In this document: piece by piece, positions 43,975 to 54,617 of the stretch
How positions within the stretch are numbered: position 1 is the stretch's first letter
How the letters are laid out: every line of letters starts with the position of its first letter
Source of the DNA: Hepsetus odoe
Lineage: Eukaryota; Chordata; Actinopteri; Characiformes; Hepsetidae
Assembly (NCBI GenBank): GCA_017165825.1
Contig: CM029385.1
Coordinates: forward strand, 2,725,929-2,789,928
DNA: 64,000 nt
Reading direction: 5' to 3'
Notes under the pieces: model-generated
What the model was told of the DNA's origin: nothing
The model's database searches: none
Seen by the model: the letters and a program-made list of their open reading frames with translations, nothing else
Program-made: the position numbers and the translations under genes

Positions 43975-44788
43975 ATGCTATTTATCAAGCAATATTTTAA
44001 ACTATATATTATATCATCTAACTGATGTACCATACGACTTGTCTCATTTTGTGAATGAGCCCTTTGCATTAGTGCTTTTTATTGAAGACAAGGAAGCCCG
44101 AAAATGAAGGAATAAAAGAATGTGAATGTCTTAAATCACTTTCAATACAAGGAACCAGTCAGTTGGTCTGTGTCGTGATCTAACTCTATAATCCAGCCAT
44201 GCTCCTTTCCATGGACTCGCTGTGATCTAATCTGTTTTTATTTAGCATTTTAATTTAGCCATTTAACTGAGAAGAAGAGAAATCTCTACTTGGGCTTTAT
44301 TGATGCTGATAGAAAAGGGCTGTACAAGAGCCTGATCTTCAGTTTAAGTCGGTTTATTTAAGTGGACTTTTTAAAACGGACATTGTTGTAAAACAACTGT
44401 ACGGAAATCTAAATCCCTAATGAGGAAACTAAGGAAACGCTCTCTAAGAGTACGGGGAAGGAGCGCTGGGAAGAACCAAGACCCAGCTTCGAACAAAACA
44501 TGGAGAAAACACCCATCAAGAGAGAATCAAGAGACAAACACCCATCTTAGAGCACCCAAGACCCAAAAGGCATCAAGCACCTTCTCAGATGAAGCCGTTT
44601 GAAGATTCTGTTGGTTCCTGGTGGTTTTTCAGTGATGTGTTTTGTATTTTCCTGATGGGCTGAGATTACAATGTAAAAGGTCTTAATCTGTTTAAACATG
44701 TCACCTGTGAAAGATTCATTTTTTAATGGTTTCCCCGAAGGCCTTCCCGAAGGGAATTCAATAAAAAAAAATGGTTTCCAGTCGCATA

Positions 44789-45033
44789 AGGGCAGCAGTG
44801 GTCTAGTGACTAGGCATGAGGCACCATTGAGGAAGTTAACGGGTTCGAATCCTGGACCAGTAGGTTACCCTGAGATACCCTTGAGCAAGGTACTGTCCCC
44901 ATCACTGCTTCCTGGGTGCTGGACATAGCTGCCCCCTGCTGCACGGTGTATTTGGGTTAAAAACAGGGAATGCATTTCGTTGTGTTTCACTGCGTGCTGT
45001 GATTCACAATGACTAATAGTCACTTTCACTTCC
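44789..45033 (+). mobile_element. tRNA-derived SINE, full length
   Basis: Complete head-to-tail copy. GGCAGCAGTGGTCTAGTGAC head, intact B box GGTTCGAATCC, and a tail ending ATAGTCACTTTCACTTCC. Confidence 0.85.
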
Positions 45034-45653
45034 ATTAAACCTATTCCAAGCAAGACGATCAGGTTTTCATTCTAATGGTTCAGCTGGTCGTTTCCAGCAG
45101 GCAGTGCACATCCAATAACTGAAGCCTCATGGAGGAAAAAGTTAGTTTTCCCCTCTCATTTAATAATAATAATAATAATTTTTATTTATATAGCACCTCT
45201 CTAAAACCCAAGGTCACTTTACAGAGCAGTGCGTTTGTCTGATTTGAATGTCTTGATCACATGGTATTGGTTGTTGCCAAAAAAGTTCAGATTTTTCTGC
45301 TAATAAAGACAAAAACTTACATATAGCCAAAACATTTAAATGGTTCCCAGTAAGTGTTATTCTCATAAGTAATATGAAAACCCACCATTTTAGAACAATC
45401 TGAATCATTTCTGACTTCTTATTACAGTCAGTTGTTGGAAGTGAATGGGTTATCTGGGGAAACTGGGATCATCAATGTCTGTGAAATAAGCAGTGACATC
45501 TCTTCAGGAGCATTCAGTAGACATCTCTTCATGATCTGTTTACTGGTCCTGTTGGAGTCAGGAGGGATGTGAAACACGGCAGGTCAGGAGTTCAGCCAAT
45601 GTCAAAGTTATCCAGAGCGGGTTTGACCAGCAGGCAGGTGAAAATTCCAGACC

Positions 45654-45772
45654 AGCAGGTCGCCCCGAGGGCACGGTGCTGCACGGTGCGTGTGGGTTAA
45701 ATACAGAGGATGCACTTCATTGTGGTTCACTGTGTGGTGTTTCACGAGACAAATAGTCCCTTTCACTTTCAT
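45654..45772 (+). mobile_element. tRNA-derived SINE, internally deleted
   Basis: A remnant of the middle (AGCAGGTCGCCCCGAGG) is joined directly to the 3' tail (GGTTCACTGTGTGGTGTTTC, TAGTCCCTTTCACTTTCA). The head is absent. Confidence 0.7.
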
Positions 45773-45981
45773 GTACCCCTCCTTTATTATCAATGAAAAA
45801 AAGATGAGAACAGAAAAAAGAGATGAGACAACATACACACACACAAAAAGAAAGAAAACACAGGATGAATATTCAGGATTACAAGGAATGTCTTTTCATT
45901 TTATTTGTGTGTGCCGATGAATACAGAATAATGAAAAGACAAGCAATAATACATATAAATTAAATAAATAAAAACTATGAC

Positions 45982-45990
<9 letters not shown>

Positions 45991-46018
<28 letters not shown>
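45991..46018. repeat. (GT)n microsatellite
   Basis: A GT run of 28 bases, followed by ATA/TTATT-rich simple sequence. Confidence 0.95.
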
Positions 46019-46020
<2 letters not shown>

Positions 46021-46149
46021 ATAATAACAATAACAATAATAATTTTATTATTATTACCATTTTATTTTTTTCTACTTTTATTTTTCAAACAATATCAGTA
46101 CAAACACTCACAAAAAGAAGGGAAATAAAAATAAATAAATAAATAAAAT

Positions 46150-46338
46150 ACACTGCGTGCGTGATGACGCAAGCGGCGTGCGTGATGACGACACCCGGCC
46201 GGAGGGAGGGTGGCAGGCTGGTCATTCCTGAAGATTTGAAAGAAGCGGCGATGTTTTGTTGTAAAAGCTCATTTCGGCGTGTTTTAGGGGCTCTTTTGTG
46301 CTGAACCGGCGCGGAAGAGGTGAGCCGGACGGTCCTGG
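46150..46338 (+). promoter_or_regulatory. fbxo30: FBXO30 promoter and non-coding first exon
   Basis: An abrupt GC- and CpG-rich island in otherwise AT-rich DNA. It holds two direct copies of GCGTGCGTGATGACG (46,155 and 46,176) with bZIP-like TGACG cores, followed by transcribed-looking sequence. Likely exon ends are 46,319 (GTGAGC) or 46,338 (GTAAGT, the stronger site). The next exon starts at 47,635 after a GCAG acceptor. Confidence 0.6.
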
Positions 46339-46854
46339 GTAAGTGGCGCGCCGGAAGGAGTTCGGTTTGGGACTCCAGAAAGTTTAGCAGCGCTAACGAG
46401 CTAACAGTGTTTACATCCAGAAACAGCAGCCCTGCGACAGATAAACACCCAGAACACAGCCCTGCGAGCACACCAACACCAAAAACAGCCTCCAGGGCCT
46501 CCCACTGACACTTAGTTCCACAGCACGGGGGTTTTTCTCCACTTCAGCCCAGTTTCTCCACTTTAACCGCCCTGTCAGACACCCAGACACTGCAGTTCAG
46601 ACCTTATTTTGATGTGAAAACGGATGTCCAACACACACCTGAGTGTCTCGCAGCTGTCAGGCTAACATGTCCTCTCATCTGTGTCTCGTGTGTTCAGTTT
46701 AAACAAGCTTTAGAAAACAACCTGTAGGTCCTCTTGGCTGCTCCCTGACCCAGAACCCACTCATTGAGCGCACTTTGTTGGGTTCTGATCCAGTCCTGGA
46801 CTGACAAGTTACAGTGTATTTATATGAAGCTCTGTGTGTTTACGGTTGTGCCCA

Positions 46855-46965
46855 GTGATGGACCGGCAGCCTGTTCAGGCTTCTTCTCAGGTACTCGGGT
46901 CAGGTACTGGGGTGTGCTCCCCTCCCCGAGACCCTGGTTAGGACAAGCATCTCAGATGATGGCTG
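46855..46965 (+). repeat. Decayed GCGATGGGCTGG-type repeat
   Basis: GTGATGGACCGGCAGCCTGT and a GGTTAGGACAAGC end match, with many changes, the element at 55,866-55,988. It lies in the first FBXO30 intron. Confidence 0.5.
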
Positions 46966-47027
46966 GAAAGAATGGATCATGACTTTTGTTTAACATTGCA
47001 GACCCACTCAGCGTTGAGCATCAGCAG

Positions 47028-47275
47028 TAAACTAATCACCTCATCATCTGCACTTGTTTCTTCACTGCTTCATGTCTTAAGTGAGACACTTTGTTCAGAC
47101 CGTAGATCACTGTGTGGATTAACCAACACAGAACTATCAAACTGCTCAGGTACAGAGACTGGACTGAAAATGAGAGACAACAACACTGTCCTTCAGGAAG
47201 ATCTGGAGAACTGCTCCTCAACAAGACATTAAAATACAAGAAAGTCTGACTCTTTGGAGTCAAAATATGAGGAAA
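47028..47275 (+). repeat. Dispersed repeat, uninterrupted copy
   Basis: Contains GTTTCTTCACTGCTTCATGT, AGATCACTGTGTGGATTAAC and ATCTGGAGAACTGCTCCTCA. The same order is seen at 59,610-60,110, where a SINE has split it. Confidence 0.6.
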
Positions 47276-47690
47276 TGATGGCTCAAGGCTTTTGGACAGA
47301 GTTGTGATGCTATAAATATAGTTTCTGGCTCTAGAAGAATACTGCAGAAAGTAGGGTTGTATGTTTGTATTTGTCTGAAATTGGAGTTGATATCCTGTTT
47401 ATCCTGTTTTTTTAAGTTTTTAGGTTTAATTTGTGTGTTTTAGAATCCCAGTTTGGTCCAGTTCACTGCACACAAAGTTATTTATATTTAAATTTAGTTA
47501 ATAGTATTGTAAATGTGGTTAGTTTCATTCATCCATTAAACTATACTTAATGAATGTATTTAGCTCCTTCTGTGTCAGTTTTGAGAACAGCACTAAAGTT
47601 CAGTGAGTTTTTTTTTGACTTTGTTGTCTTGCAGACCTGACCCAGAAGCTTCCTTCAGCTGTCCTCCTAATCTCGCCCCCGTTTCTGAAG

Positions 47691-50057
47691 ATGGAGGAGC
47701 CCCATGTTCACTGCGTTTCCTGTGTGAGTCGGAGGTGTATGGTCAAGCCTGAACCTGGCACATCCTGCGACCTCCTCACCTGCCCGTTGGTTTGCGGCGC
47801 TGTTTTCCACGGCTGTAAGGCGGCGGAGCATCGGCTGCTGTGTCCCTTCGAGAGGGTCCCGTGCCTCAACCACAGCATTGGCTGCCCTTTCATGTTGGCC
47901 CGGGGGAAGATGGCCGAGCATCTTGAGGTCTGTCCTGCCGGCGTGGTCTGCTGCACCATGGAGTGGAATCGGTGGCCTGTCAATGATGAGGATTACCACT
48001 CCTACGAAAGGTTGAGTCGAGATGCAGATGAGGAAGAGCAGCTAGACATGGCCCTTGCCTTGCAGGACCAGCGCACCATGCTGGCCTCGCTTAAACTCGT
48101 CTCTCTAGCACCCACCAATGGCCCTGGGAGAAAAACACAGGCACTGGAGAGCACTGAAAAGCCTAGTTTACTGACAGATGCTTCGGTTGCTGCTGGGCCA
48201 GCCAAGGGACCTGTGGATGAGGCGCAAAACGCATGCTGTTCAAAAGACAAAATCAATAACGGAATAAACGGACTGAATGAGGAGAGATACGGTGAGCTTT
48301 ACCAAACCACGGTAGAGACAACCAAAAGTCTGGCTGCTGCCCTAAATGTCCTGATCCACCTAAATGCCTCAGACACACAATGCTCGACCACAAGTGTGAC
48401 GACAGCAAGGGCAGAGGTAAATGGGGAGGTACATAAAGCTTTTGTCATGAAAGAAGATTCCACGTCAAACTGTGACAAAATAGCTAACGGGGTAAGTGGA
48501 TTGAATGAGGAGTTGCAGCCTCAGCGACATCAAACCTTGATGGAACTGGGCAGAAGCTTGGCCTCTGCCCTTGGTGCACTAGGAGACGCCGTCAAAGGCA
48601 TCGAGCCAGTCAGTTGCTCCAAGGTCAACAGCATGAACGGCGAGATCAGTCAGTCAGAAACCGTGGAGTCAGCAGACATCGAAATGAAGGATGCTGCGTC
48701 CGACGTAGAGGTTGAGTTTGGGGCAGTTGGTGGGATTGATGCTGGACCTCCACTTCCTGCCAGTAGTAACGAGGAGCCTTCTCAGGAGTCTTCAGGGCAT
48801 TTGCTCAGGTTAGGTGACTTTGATGAGAGGAGGTTGTGCAATACTTGTCACAGTTCTGTTGCAAGCGAATCACAGCAGCAAACTGTGGATCAGGCTGAAG
48901 CAGACCAGGAGTGCCCAGAGGAGAGTGGTTCTTTAGAGTTTGTTGGTCCATTAATTCCTCACAGAGCACAGGTGAGACATGACGTAGCACCTGTTGCTGT
49001 GCAAGAAGTATCAGGGTCCCAGGTTCCACTACTGCAGCCGCCTGTCCATGCCCAGGCTCTGGTCATTCCCAGGGACTTTGCACTGCCTTCCATGGCATTA
49101 GACTTTGAAGATTGGGCTTTTGAGAGAAAACTCCAAAACCTTCAGATGCTGCGTAACTTTATGCCACATGCACTCAATGGACGGAGGAGTTGTCCCGCAG
49201 ACAGCGTCTCACACAGGCATCCTCGCTGCAAAATGGAAGACAAAGCCGTGGACACATCCGACCTGGAGCAAGAGCCTCGGGACGACCCCCTGGGCCTCGG
49301 AGAGATCGATTTCACAGCCGCAGCCCTGCTCTTCTGCCTGGAGGAGTCACCCCGGGCCCGTAGGATATCCGACACAGTCTACGCTTTCAGTGGTTCACGG
49401 GTGGATTTCGGCACCCAGACGTTCAGCTTCCCTGCTGGCATTCTGGCCACCAGTACGATGGTCGGCGAGGTGGCGTCAGCATCGGCGTGTGACCGAGCTG
49501 CACCCCGTCTCTCACAGCCCAGCCCTTTCTGCACCCTGCGGCTGGACCTGACGCTGGAGCAGCTGGTGCCCCGGCCCAGCTGGGCCCCACGTGAAGGCTC
49601 CATGTTCACTTTCGAGTGTGGCCAGTTGTTCCGCCGGGAAGAGTTCCTCTCGCACTTCCGCAATGTCCACGGAGACATCCACTCCGGCCTGAATGGCTGG
49701 ATGGAGCACCGCTGCCCACTCGCCTACTATGGGTGCACCTACTCACAACGCAGGTTCTGCCCTTCCTCTCCGGGGACAAAAATTGTTCACGATCGTCACC
49801 TCAGGTCATTTGGGGTGCAGCCTGTGACTGTCATGGTGGCGGAGCCTGTGTGTGACCGCCTGAGTGGATTGCCCTTTGAGATTTTGCAGCATGTAGCTCG
49901 ATTTTTGGATGGTTTCAGCCTGTGCCAGTTGTCCATGGTGTCCCGCACTATGAGAGATGTGTGTGCTAGTCTGTTGCAGACGCGGGGCATGGTGGTGGTA
50001 CAGTGGGAGAAAAGGCAGTACCCAGACGGAAGGCGGACATGGCAGATTAAAGATAAG
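47691..50057 (+). CDS. fbxo30: FBXO30 coding exon 1 (789 codons)
   Basis: Carries both zinc-finger regions and the F-box. It ends at a codon boundary (...W-Q-I-K-D-K, then GTACAC). Reading through the donor reaches a stop six codons later, so the intron must be spliced for the conserved C-terminus. Confidence 0.93.
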
Positions 50058-50515
50058 GTACACTGTATTTACTAGGTTACAGGCTTTTCAGGGTGTTAAG
50101 TAATACTTTAGCAAACATCATATTTACAGTTCCCCAAAATGTCAATCAACCAAGCCAAAGCTTTGTACACGCACCAGAAAGTGATCTCAGGCCCCAAACA
50201 TGGCTCATCAGCATTTTTTGGGAAAAACTACATGAACGTTCATCTTTAAGGCCCGCATGCAGATCTGCCCGAATTGTTCATAATATTGCTTTAATCATTC
50301 CTTTACTGCAGGTGTGGCGGTTTAGTACGGCCTTCAGTCCGGTGACCAGATGGGAATTTGCGGACATTTCCAGCATGGCGGATCACCTGAAGCGCTGCCC
50401 GTATAACGAGGTCCACCAGCAAGTGGAGGCGGTGCCACTGCCCTGCATGTGCACGACCAGGGAGCTCACACGCGACGGCCGGTCGCTGCGCTCTGTCCTC
50501 AAACCAGTATTATAA
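47691..50515 (+). CDS. fbxo30: F-box only protein 30 (complete, 856 residues, two coding exons)
   Basis: FBXO30 is a substrate-recognition subunit of an SCF (SKP1-CUL1-F-box) ubiquitin ligase. In mammals it is linked to muscle atrophy control. Residues about 6-98 form a Cys/His-rich TRAF-type zinc-finger region (CVSCVSRRC, then paired CP and HLEVCP motifs). Residues about 100-130 form a conserved helix (DMALALQDQR). Residues about 530-560 hold EDKAVDTSDLE. Residues about 640-690 form a second Cys/His cluster. Residues about 722-765 are the F-box (LSGLPFEILQHVARFLDGFS). The C-terminus ends RSLRSVLKPVL. The start at 47,691 gives M-E-E-P as in known orthologues, 56 bases into the exon. It is somewhat longer than the human protein (745), partly through an internal duplication. 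Exons are 47,691-50,057 and 50,312-50,515. Confidence 0.95.
50312..50515 (+). CDS. fbxo30: FBXO30 coding exon 2 (67 codons and stop)
   Basis: Follows an acceptor TTTACTGCAG in phase 0 and begins V-W-R-F-S-T-A-F. It encodes the conserved C-terminal segment (ADISSMADHLKRCPYN, then LPCMCTTREL) after the F-box. Confidence 0.93.
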   Translation: MWRFSTAFSPVTRWEFADISSMADHLKRCPYNEVHQQVEAVPLPCMCTTRELTRDGRSLRSVLKPVL

Positions 50516-53500
50516 CAAAACACTTTAACAGCAGAGCTTGAGAGCTATAACATTACCTTCCCTAACCTCTTTAATCACTACTATCCATGACTGTGTACAT
50601 AAGATGAAATATCGTTTGCTTAGATGATTATATTCTGTACGTAATTTGAAAGGTGATTTCTGTTTCAAGGACAGATACACTGAGAGAGAGAGAGAGAGAG
50701 AGAACCTTTTCGCCTGCTTTCTCTCAACGTGAACGGCCACATCCAGAGCAAGAGGGCTAAACGCTAAAGTGAGGAACGCCTCCGACTTAGGGGAATTAAA
50801 TGAAGAGCCTTAATCCGTGCACTTGATTTATTTAATTTGACACTCTAGGGGTAATCCCAGTAACCTTTCACGCTTAGGTCTTCCAGTGCTGACCCCAGTC
50901 AAGTGCACAGCTAGGTTTTATCATGACTGCATGCTTTGGTTATGGGACACGATACCCTTACAGGAAAAGGCGCCTTTTTTTGGAGTTGAAACATCAGAAA
51001 TAAGGACATGTAGTTTCAGCTTTCAGTCCACGAGTTTGGGGGCAGTCGGAGAGGCGGAAAGATCAGAATGCATCCCAATTTAATACAGATAAAGGAGGGA
51101 TTATGAGGAATAGTGCTCATCCAGGATTAGGCTTTGTCAGTCATCAGTGAATATGACTTGATAGGCTGGAGTTAATCCTGAATTAGTACTTTTAAATTAA
51201 ATTATATGCGGGATTCTAATCATTGCAGGATAGAAACCTGAACCTGTTTGCTCACATAGTCCATATCTAAGTGTGGTGGCCATATCTTTTCTTTCATTTT
51301 CTTTCTTTTTTTTTTTTTTTATACACCCAGCACTTTACTGAACTCTGCTACTGGCAAAGACTCTCCGCCTTCTGAGAGCATTGGGTTGCATCTGTCGGAA
51401 GTGCCCTTCACAAGCACTTAGTAACACATTTGTAAAGACATATGTAGCTCTTTCCTGAACATTAAACATACTCAAATGTTTACATGCAAAATGGCTCGCT
51501 AGCACAGGTTTTAGCTCTGTGCAGTCATTCGCTGTTCATTGCCGAAAGCTTTACATGTGTGCAGATGTGTTAAGAAGTTCTGATCTGGGCCTCGAGCAGT
51601 GATTTTTAGTCCCAGTCCTGGGAGCCTGATTCAGTAGTGCGATTTTGTCCAGGCAGGGGAGCCCACCCTCAATCCTAGAGCCAAGTTTCATAGTTCCCTA
51701 CAAAATCACCTTTCAGGCATGTTCAGGTGGTGAAATGACCAAACAGTATGGCTGAGCAGTTATCGTTTTAATATCAAAATCGTAGTTTGAAAGGTGCTAA
51801 TTTCAAAAAACAAGGATTGTGATTTTAATGATGGCATTACATTGTGAGGAATTTAATTATAAGAAGAAGTTCTAGTATAAAGCTTGTCAGGTGGCAGTTT
51901 GATTACTTTCGCACTCAAGTTTGAAAGAAAGTGGATTTTTTGGCCAAAGAGGGCCTAGATGGAAAAAAGTAGAGGTCAAAAATTTGGTATTTTTCCGACA
52001 TTGTTCAGCCCTACCAGTCAGTGCTGAATACGGGCTCTTCGGGACCGGGACTGCGCACCGCTGATTTAAAGGAGCACTCCAGTGTTTTTCAAGCTAATCT
52101 TCTCATTGGCTTCTTTTTTAAGTGTAGTAACGAAGGATTTTCTGTTCTTTTTACGGGGAAATTATCGTCCATAGAGCTTGGCTCTTTAATCCAGGTGTAT
52201 TAGATTGAGAAACACTGGAGTATCTCCGTCTAGCCTTTCGTGAGCAGAATCATGTTTGATGAAGCAAAAAAAAAAAACAAAAAAAACAACAACCCACAAT
52301 TCACAGTGCATGGTCTCCTCAGGGTGTAGATTGCGAATCACTGAACTAGCCTGTTACCCAAAGCCATGTTTTTTAAACTTTGTGTGTATGATCCCAATGA
52401 AGGCCTTACCAAGTGTTTGTGTATGCAACTGTCGCTGCTGCTGCTGCTGCTACTTCAGAAGACGAAAGAAAAATCCCTTCGCCCGATCGAGTGCGCTCGG
52501 ACCGAGCAGAAAGACATAAGCCAGGACCTGAACAGCCTGGAGATGCATGTGGTTTTTGGTTGTGTTGAATTAAAAGATATTTTATGATCTTTGACCAGAA
52601 TCTTGGAATCTGTTGACCTTGGTGGGGAAATCAGAACGGATCTTCGTTCGTGTCCCTGCACTTGGAAAGCAAGATCTGTTGTATCGTTTAAATGATCATT
52701 TCCTAAGAGAATATAACATTACTTGGGGTGGTTGGTTGTGAAATTTTAGAGTTAAGTTGCTGTTCAGCACTTCAGACATCTGGTTCTACTCACGACCACT
52801 GTGAACTGTTCAGACTTGGTTAGTTTCTTCAAGAACTTCAACTCTGAGATCTGAATTGTTGTTCATTAGTAAAAGACATTCAGTAAAAAAAAAAAAAGTC
52901 ATAGTGTTTCTACAGTTTGTTTCCTATTCTTCTAGTACAACCTTCGGTCTGAATTTTGCAGATATTTCTGCAGAAACATGCAAAGAACATCTAAACCGTG
53001 CAACTGCACAAATGTTGAAAAAGAATCCTTTAAGCTGCAAGTCTGAATGCTTAGAAGCCATGCACACCTTCAGTTCATTTACACGGAGTTATAAGAAAAA
53101 TCGGTGACCCTAAAAGGCTGGCATTTGTCTCGCAACCAAACTTCAAGAGCTTGTTCACCAACATTGCCTGAAGCTGCTGGACTGTGATCAATTTTGATTT
53201 ACCCTTTCCTCCAGAAAGGTCAAATGTGTGGTTGAGTGAGTCTGCTTATGTTTTCTTCTACTTCTTTTGCTGGTTGAACTGAGGTGAATGGTGTAATGTC
53301 ATGTGTAGAGATAAAATAAGTATGCATTGACTGAACAGGGGCGTGTTTAATGATGGGGGTTCAACCAGGGCCTTTAATTATTCAAAGGGACTATTAGGTT
53401 GACCCTAGACCAGCACAGGGCATATAGAAACCCCCTTCACAGTGGTGGTGAATTAAGCTAGACATCAGATGTTCAATGCCTGTAAAAAGTCCCACATATT

Positions 53501-53870
53501 ACACAAAATAGTTGTAAATATAATGACGTCTGGCAGATTTTTTGGCAGATATTTAAAATAATAGTTTTATCTGTGAAAATTCACACATTCATGGTGGAAG
53601 GTGAGATGCAGTGTGCTGTAAGGCAGAATAGTCAAAGAAATAGTTTTATTTCGGACCATTATCAGCATAAAATCGTACGTGTGTAAAATGGCTGTATTTT
53701 TGAAAGGCCAAAGGTGTGGCAAAATAATCCTTTAGGATCAGATCAGAAGGGAAAGCTCCAGAATTAACCATCAAACAATCTCCTGGTTAATTTGTGATTA
53801 GTTTAACTAGTATTCTGGACTAAATTTTATATATATATACTTAACCCTCATCAAGCAGCCTGAGCTGCGA
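50516..53870. other. FBXO30 3' UTR and spacer before EPM2A
   Basis: No gene recognised. There is an AG microsatellite at 50,682-50,702, a short CTG run near 52,435-52,450 and oligo-A stretches. No canonical AATAAA was found that would fix the FBXO30 transcript end. SINEs are absent from this 3.3 kb, in contrast to the flanks. Confidence 0.55.
50682..50702. repeat. (AG)n microsatellite
   Basis: A short AG run about 170 bases after the FBXO30 stop, probably in the 3' UTR. Confidence 0.9.
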
Positions 53871-54193
53871 TGTCTACAATGCATGATGGGAATTGTAGTT
53901 TCTTGACGCGCCTGCGCAGCACTATCTGCGTTGGAACGTCTCCGCTGGGAAACTACAACTTTAGCAAAACAGTAGCGCCTTACATGCTAGTGACTCGATC
54001 CGATTTTACAGAGGAAAAATAGGAAAAATAGCAAAAAATTGGGAGCATTGTGCTAAATGACTGTGATTCTTCAGTAAAAATATGACTTAGAATCTAACGA
54101 GCAACATAACTTTTAAAAGATCGTTTTCTGTTTAGCTCTGTGCTCTACAGATCAGGTCTGTCCTGTGGTTAAACTCGGCTGTACTTTATAGAG
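53870..54193 (+). promoter_or_regulatory. epm2a: EPM2A promoter and 5' UTR with ZNF143-like and NRF1-like sites
   Basis: GCATGATGGGAATTGTAGT (53,881-53,899) is the reverse form of the ZNF143/Staf promoter motif. Nine bases later comes GCGCCTGCGCA (53,908-53,918), an NRF1-type palindrome. A partial second ACTACAA lies near 53,950. The laforin start codon follows about 280 bases downstream. Confidence 0.6.
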
Positions 54194-54443
54194 ATGCTGG
54201 CTTTTAGGTTCGGCGTGATTTTGACTCCGGTTCGGCCGGATGTTGAGGTGCTGGTGCTGGGCTCCCGGCCGGAGCTCGGATCCTGGAGCCCCGAGAAGGC
54301 GGTCCGTCTGAGCGCGGCGCGGCCGCTGCTGTCCGCCCGGGAGCCCTGCCTGTGGAGCGGCCAGGTCCTCCTGTCCGAGCCGGTCACTGACAAACACTGG
54401 TTCAAGTTCATCCAGAGGGTGGACGGCAGGCTGATCTGGGAAG
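54194..54443 (+). CDS. epm2a: Laforin exon 1 (start and first part of CBM20)
   Basis: Eighty-three codons plus one base, beginning M-L-A-F-R-F-G-V. It includes the starch-binding signature G-S-R-P-E-L-G-S-W and ends W-E-G split by the intron (phase 1, donor GTATCT). It is shorter than human exon 1, with less sequence between the two conserved blocks. Confidence 0.92.
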
Positions 54444-54581
54444 GTATCTAACATCACAGACCAGCAGCAGCACCGACGAGCAACAGACCTCCTGTTTAAA
54501 GCACATACTCTATAGTTCTTTTGATCTTTATATTAAAAAATGTTTTTTTTTTATTTTATCACACACACAGCTGGGCAACAC

Positions 54582-54617
<36 letters not shown>

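Larger units (their letters stand above)
43320..46150. other. Intergenic region between the FN3 gene and FBXO30
   Basis: Holds the FN3 gene 3' UTR, two SINE copies (44,789 and 45,654), a fish repeat with ATTTTTATTTATATAGCACC near 45,175-45,230, and simple AT-rich and GT tracts near 45,990. No gene was recognised. Confidence 0.6.

Noticed and set aside
44420..44602. Basic open frame of 60 codons between the FN3 gene and FBXO30
   Set aside because: No recognisable domain. The surrounding phrases resemble a dispersed repeat with GGAAGAACCAAGACCCAGC, so coding is unlikely.
47691..50075. FBXO30 as a single-exon gene ending at the TAG at 50,073-50,075
   Set aside because: The last six codons are unlike the family, while splicing at 50,057 to 50,312 restores the conserved C-terminus exactly in phase.
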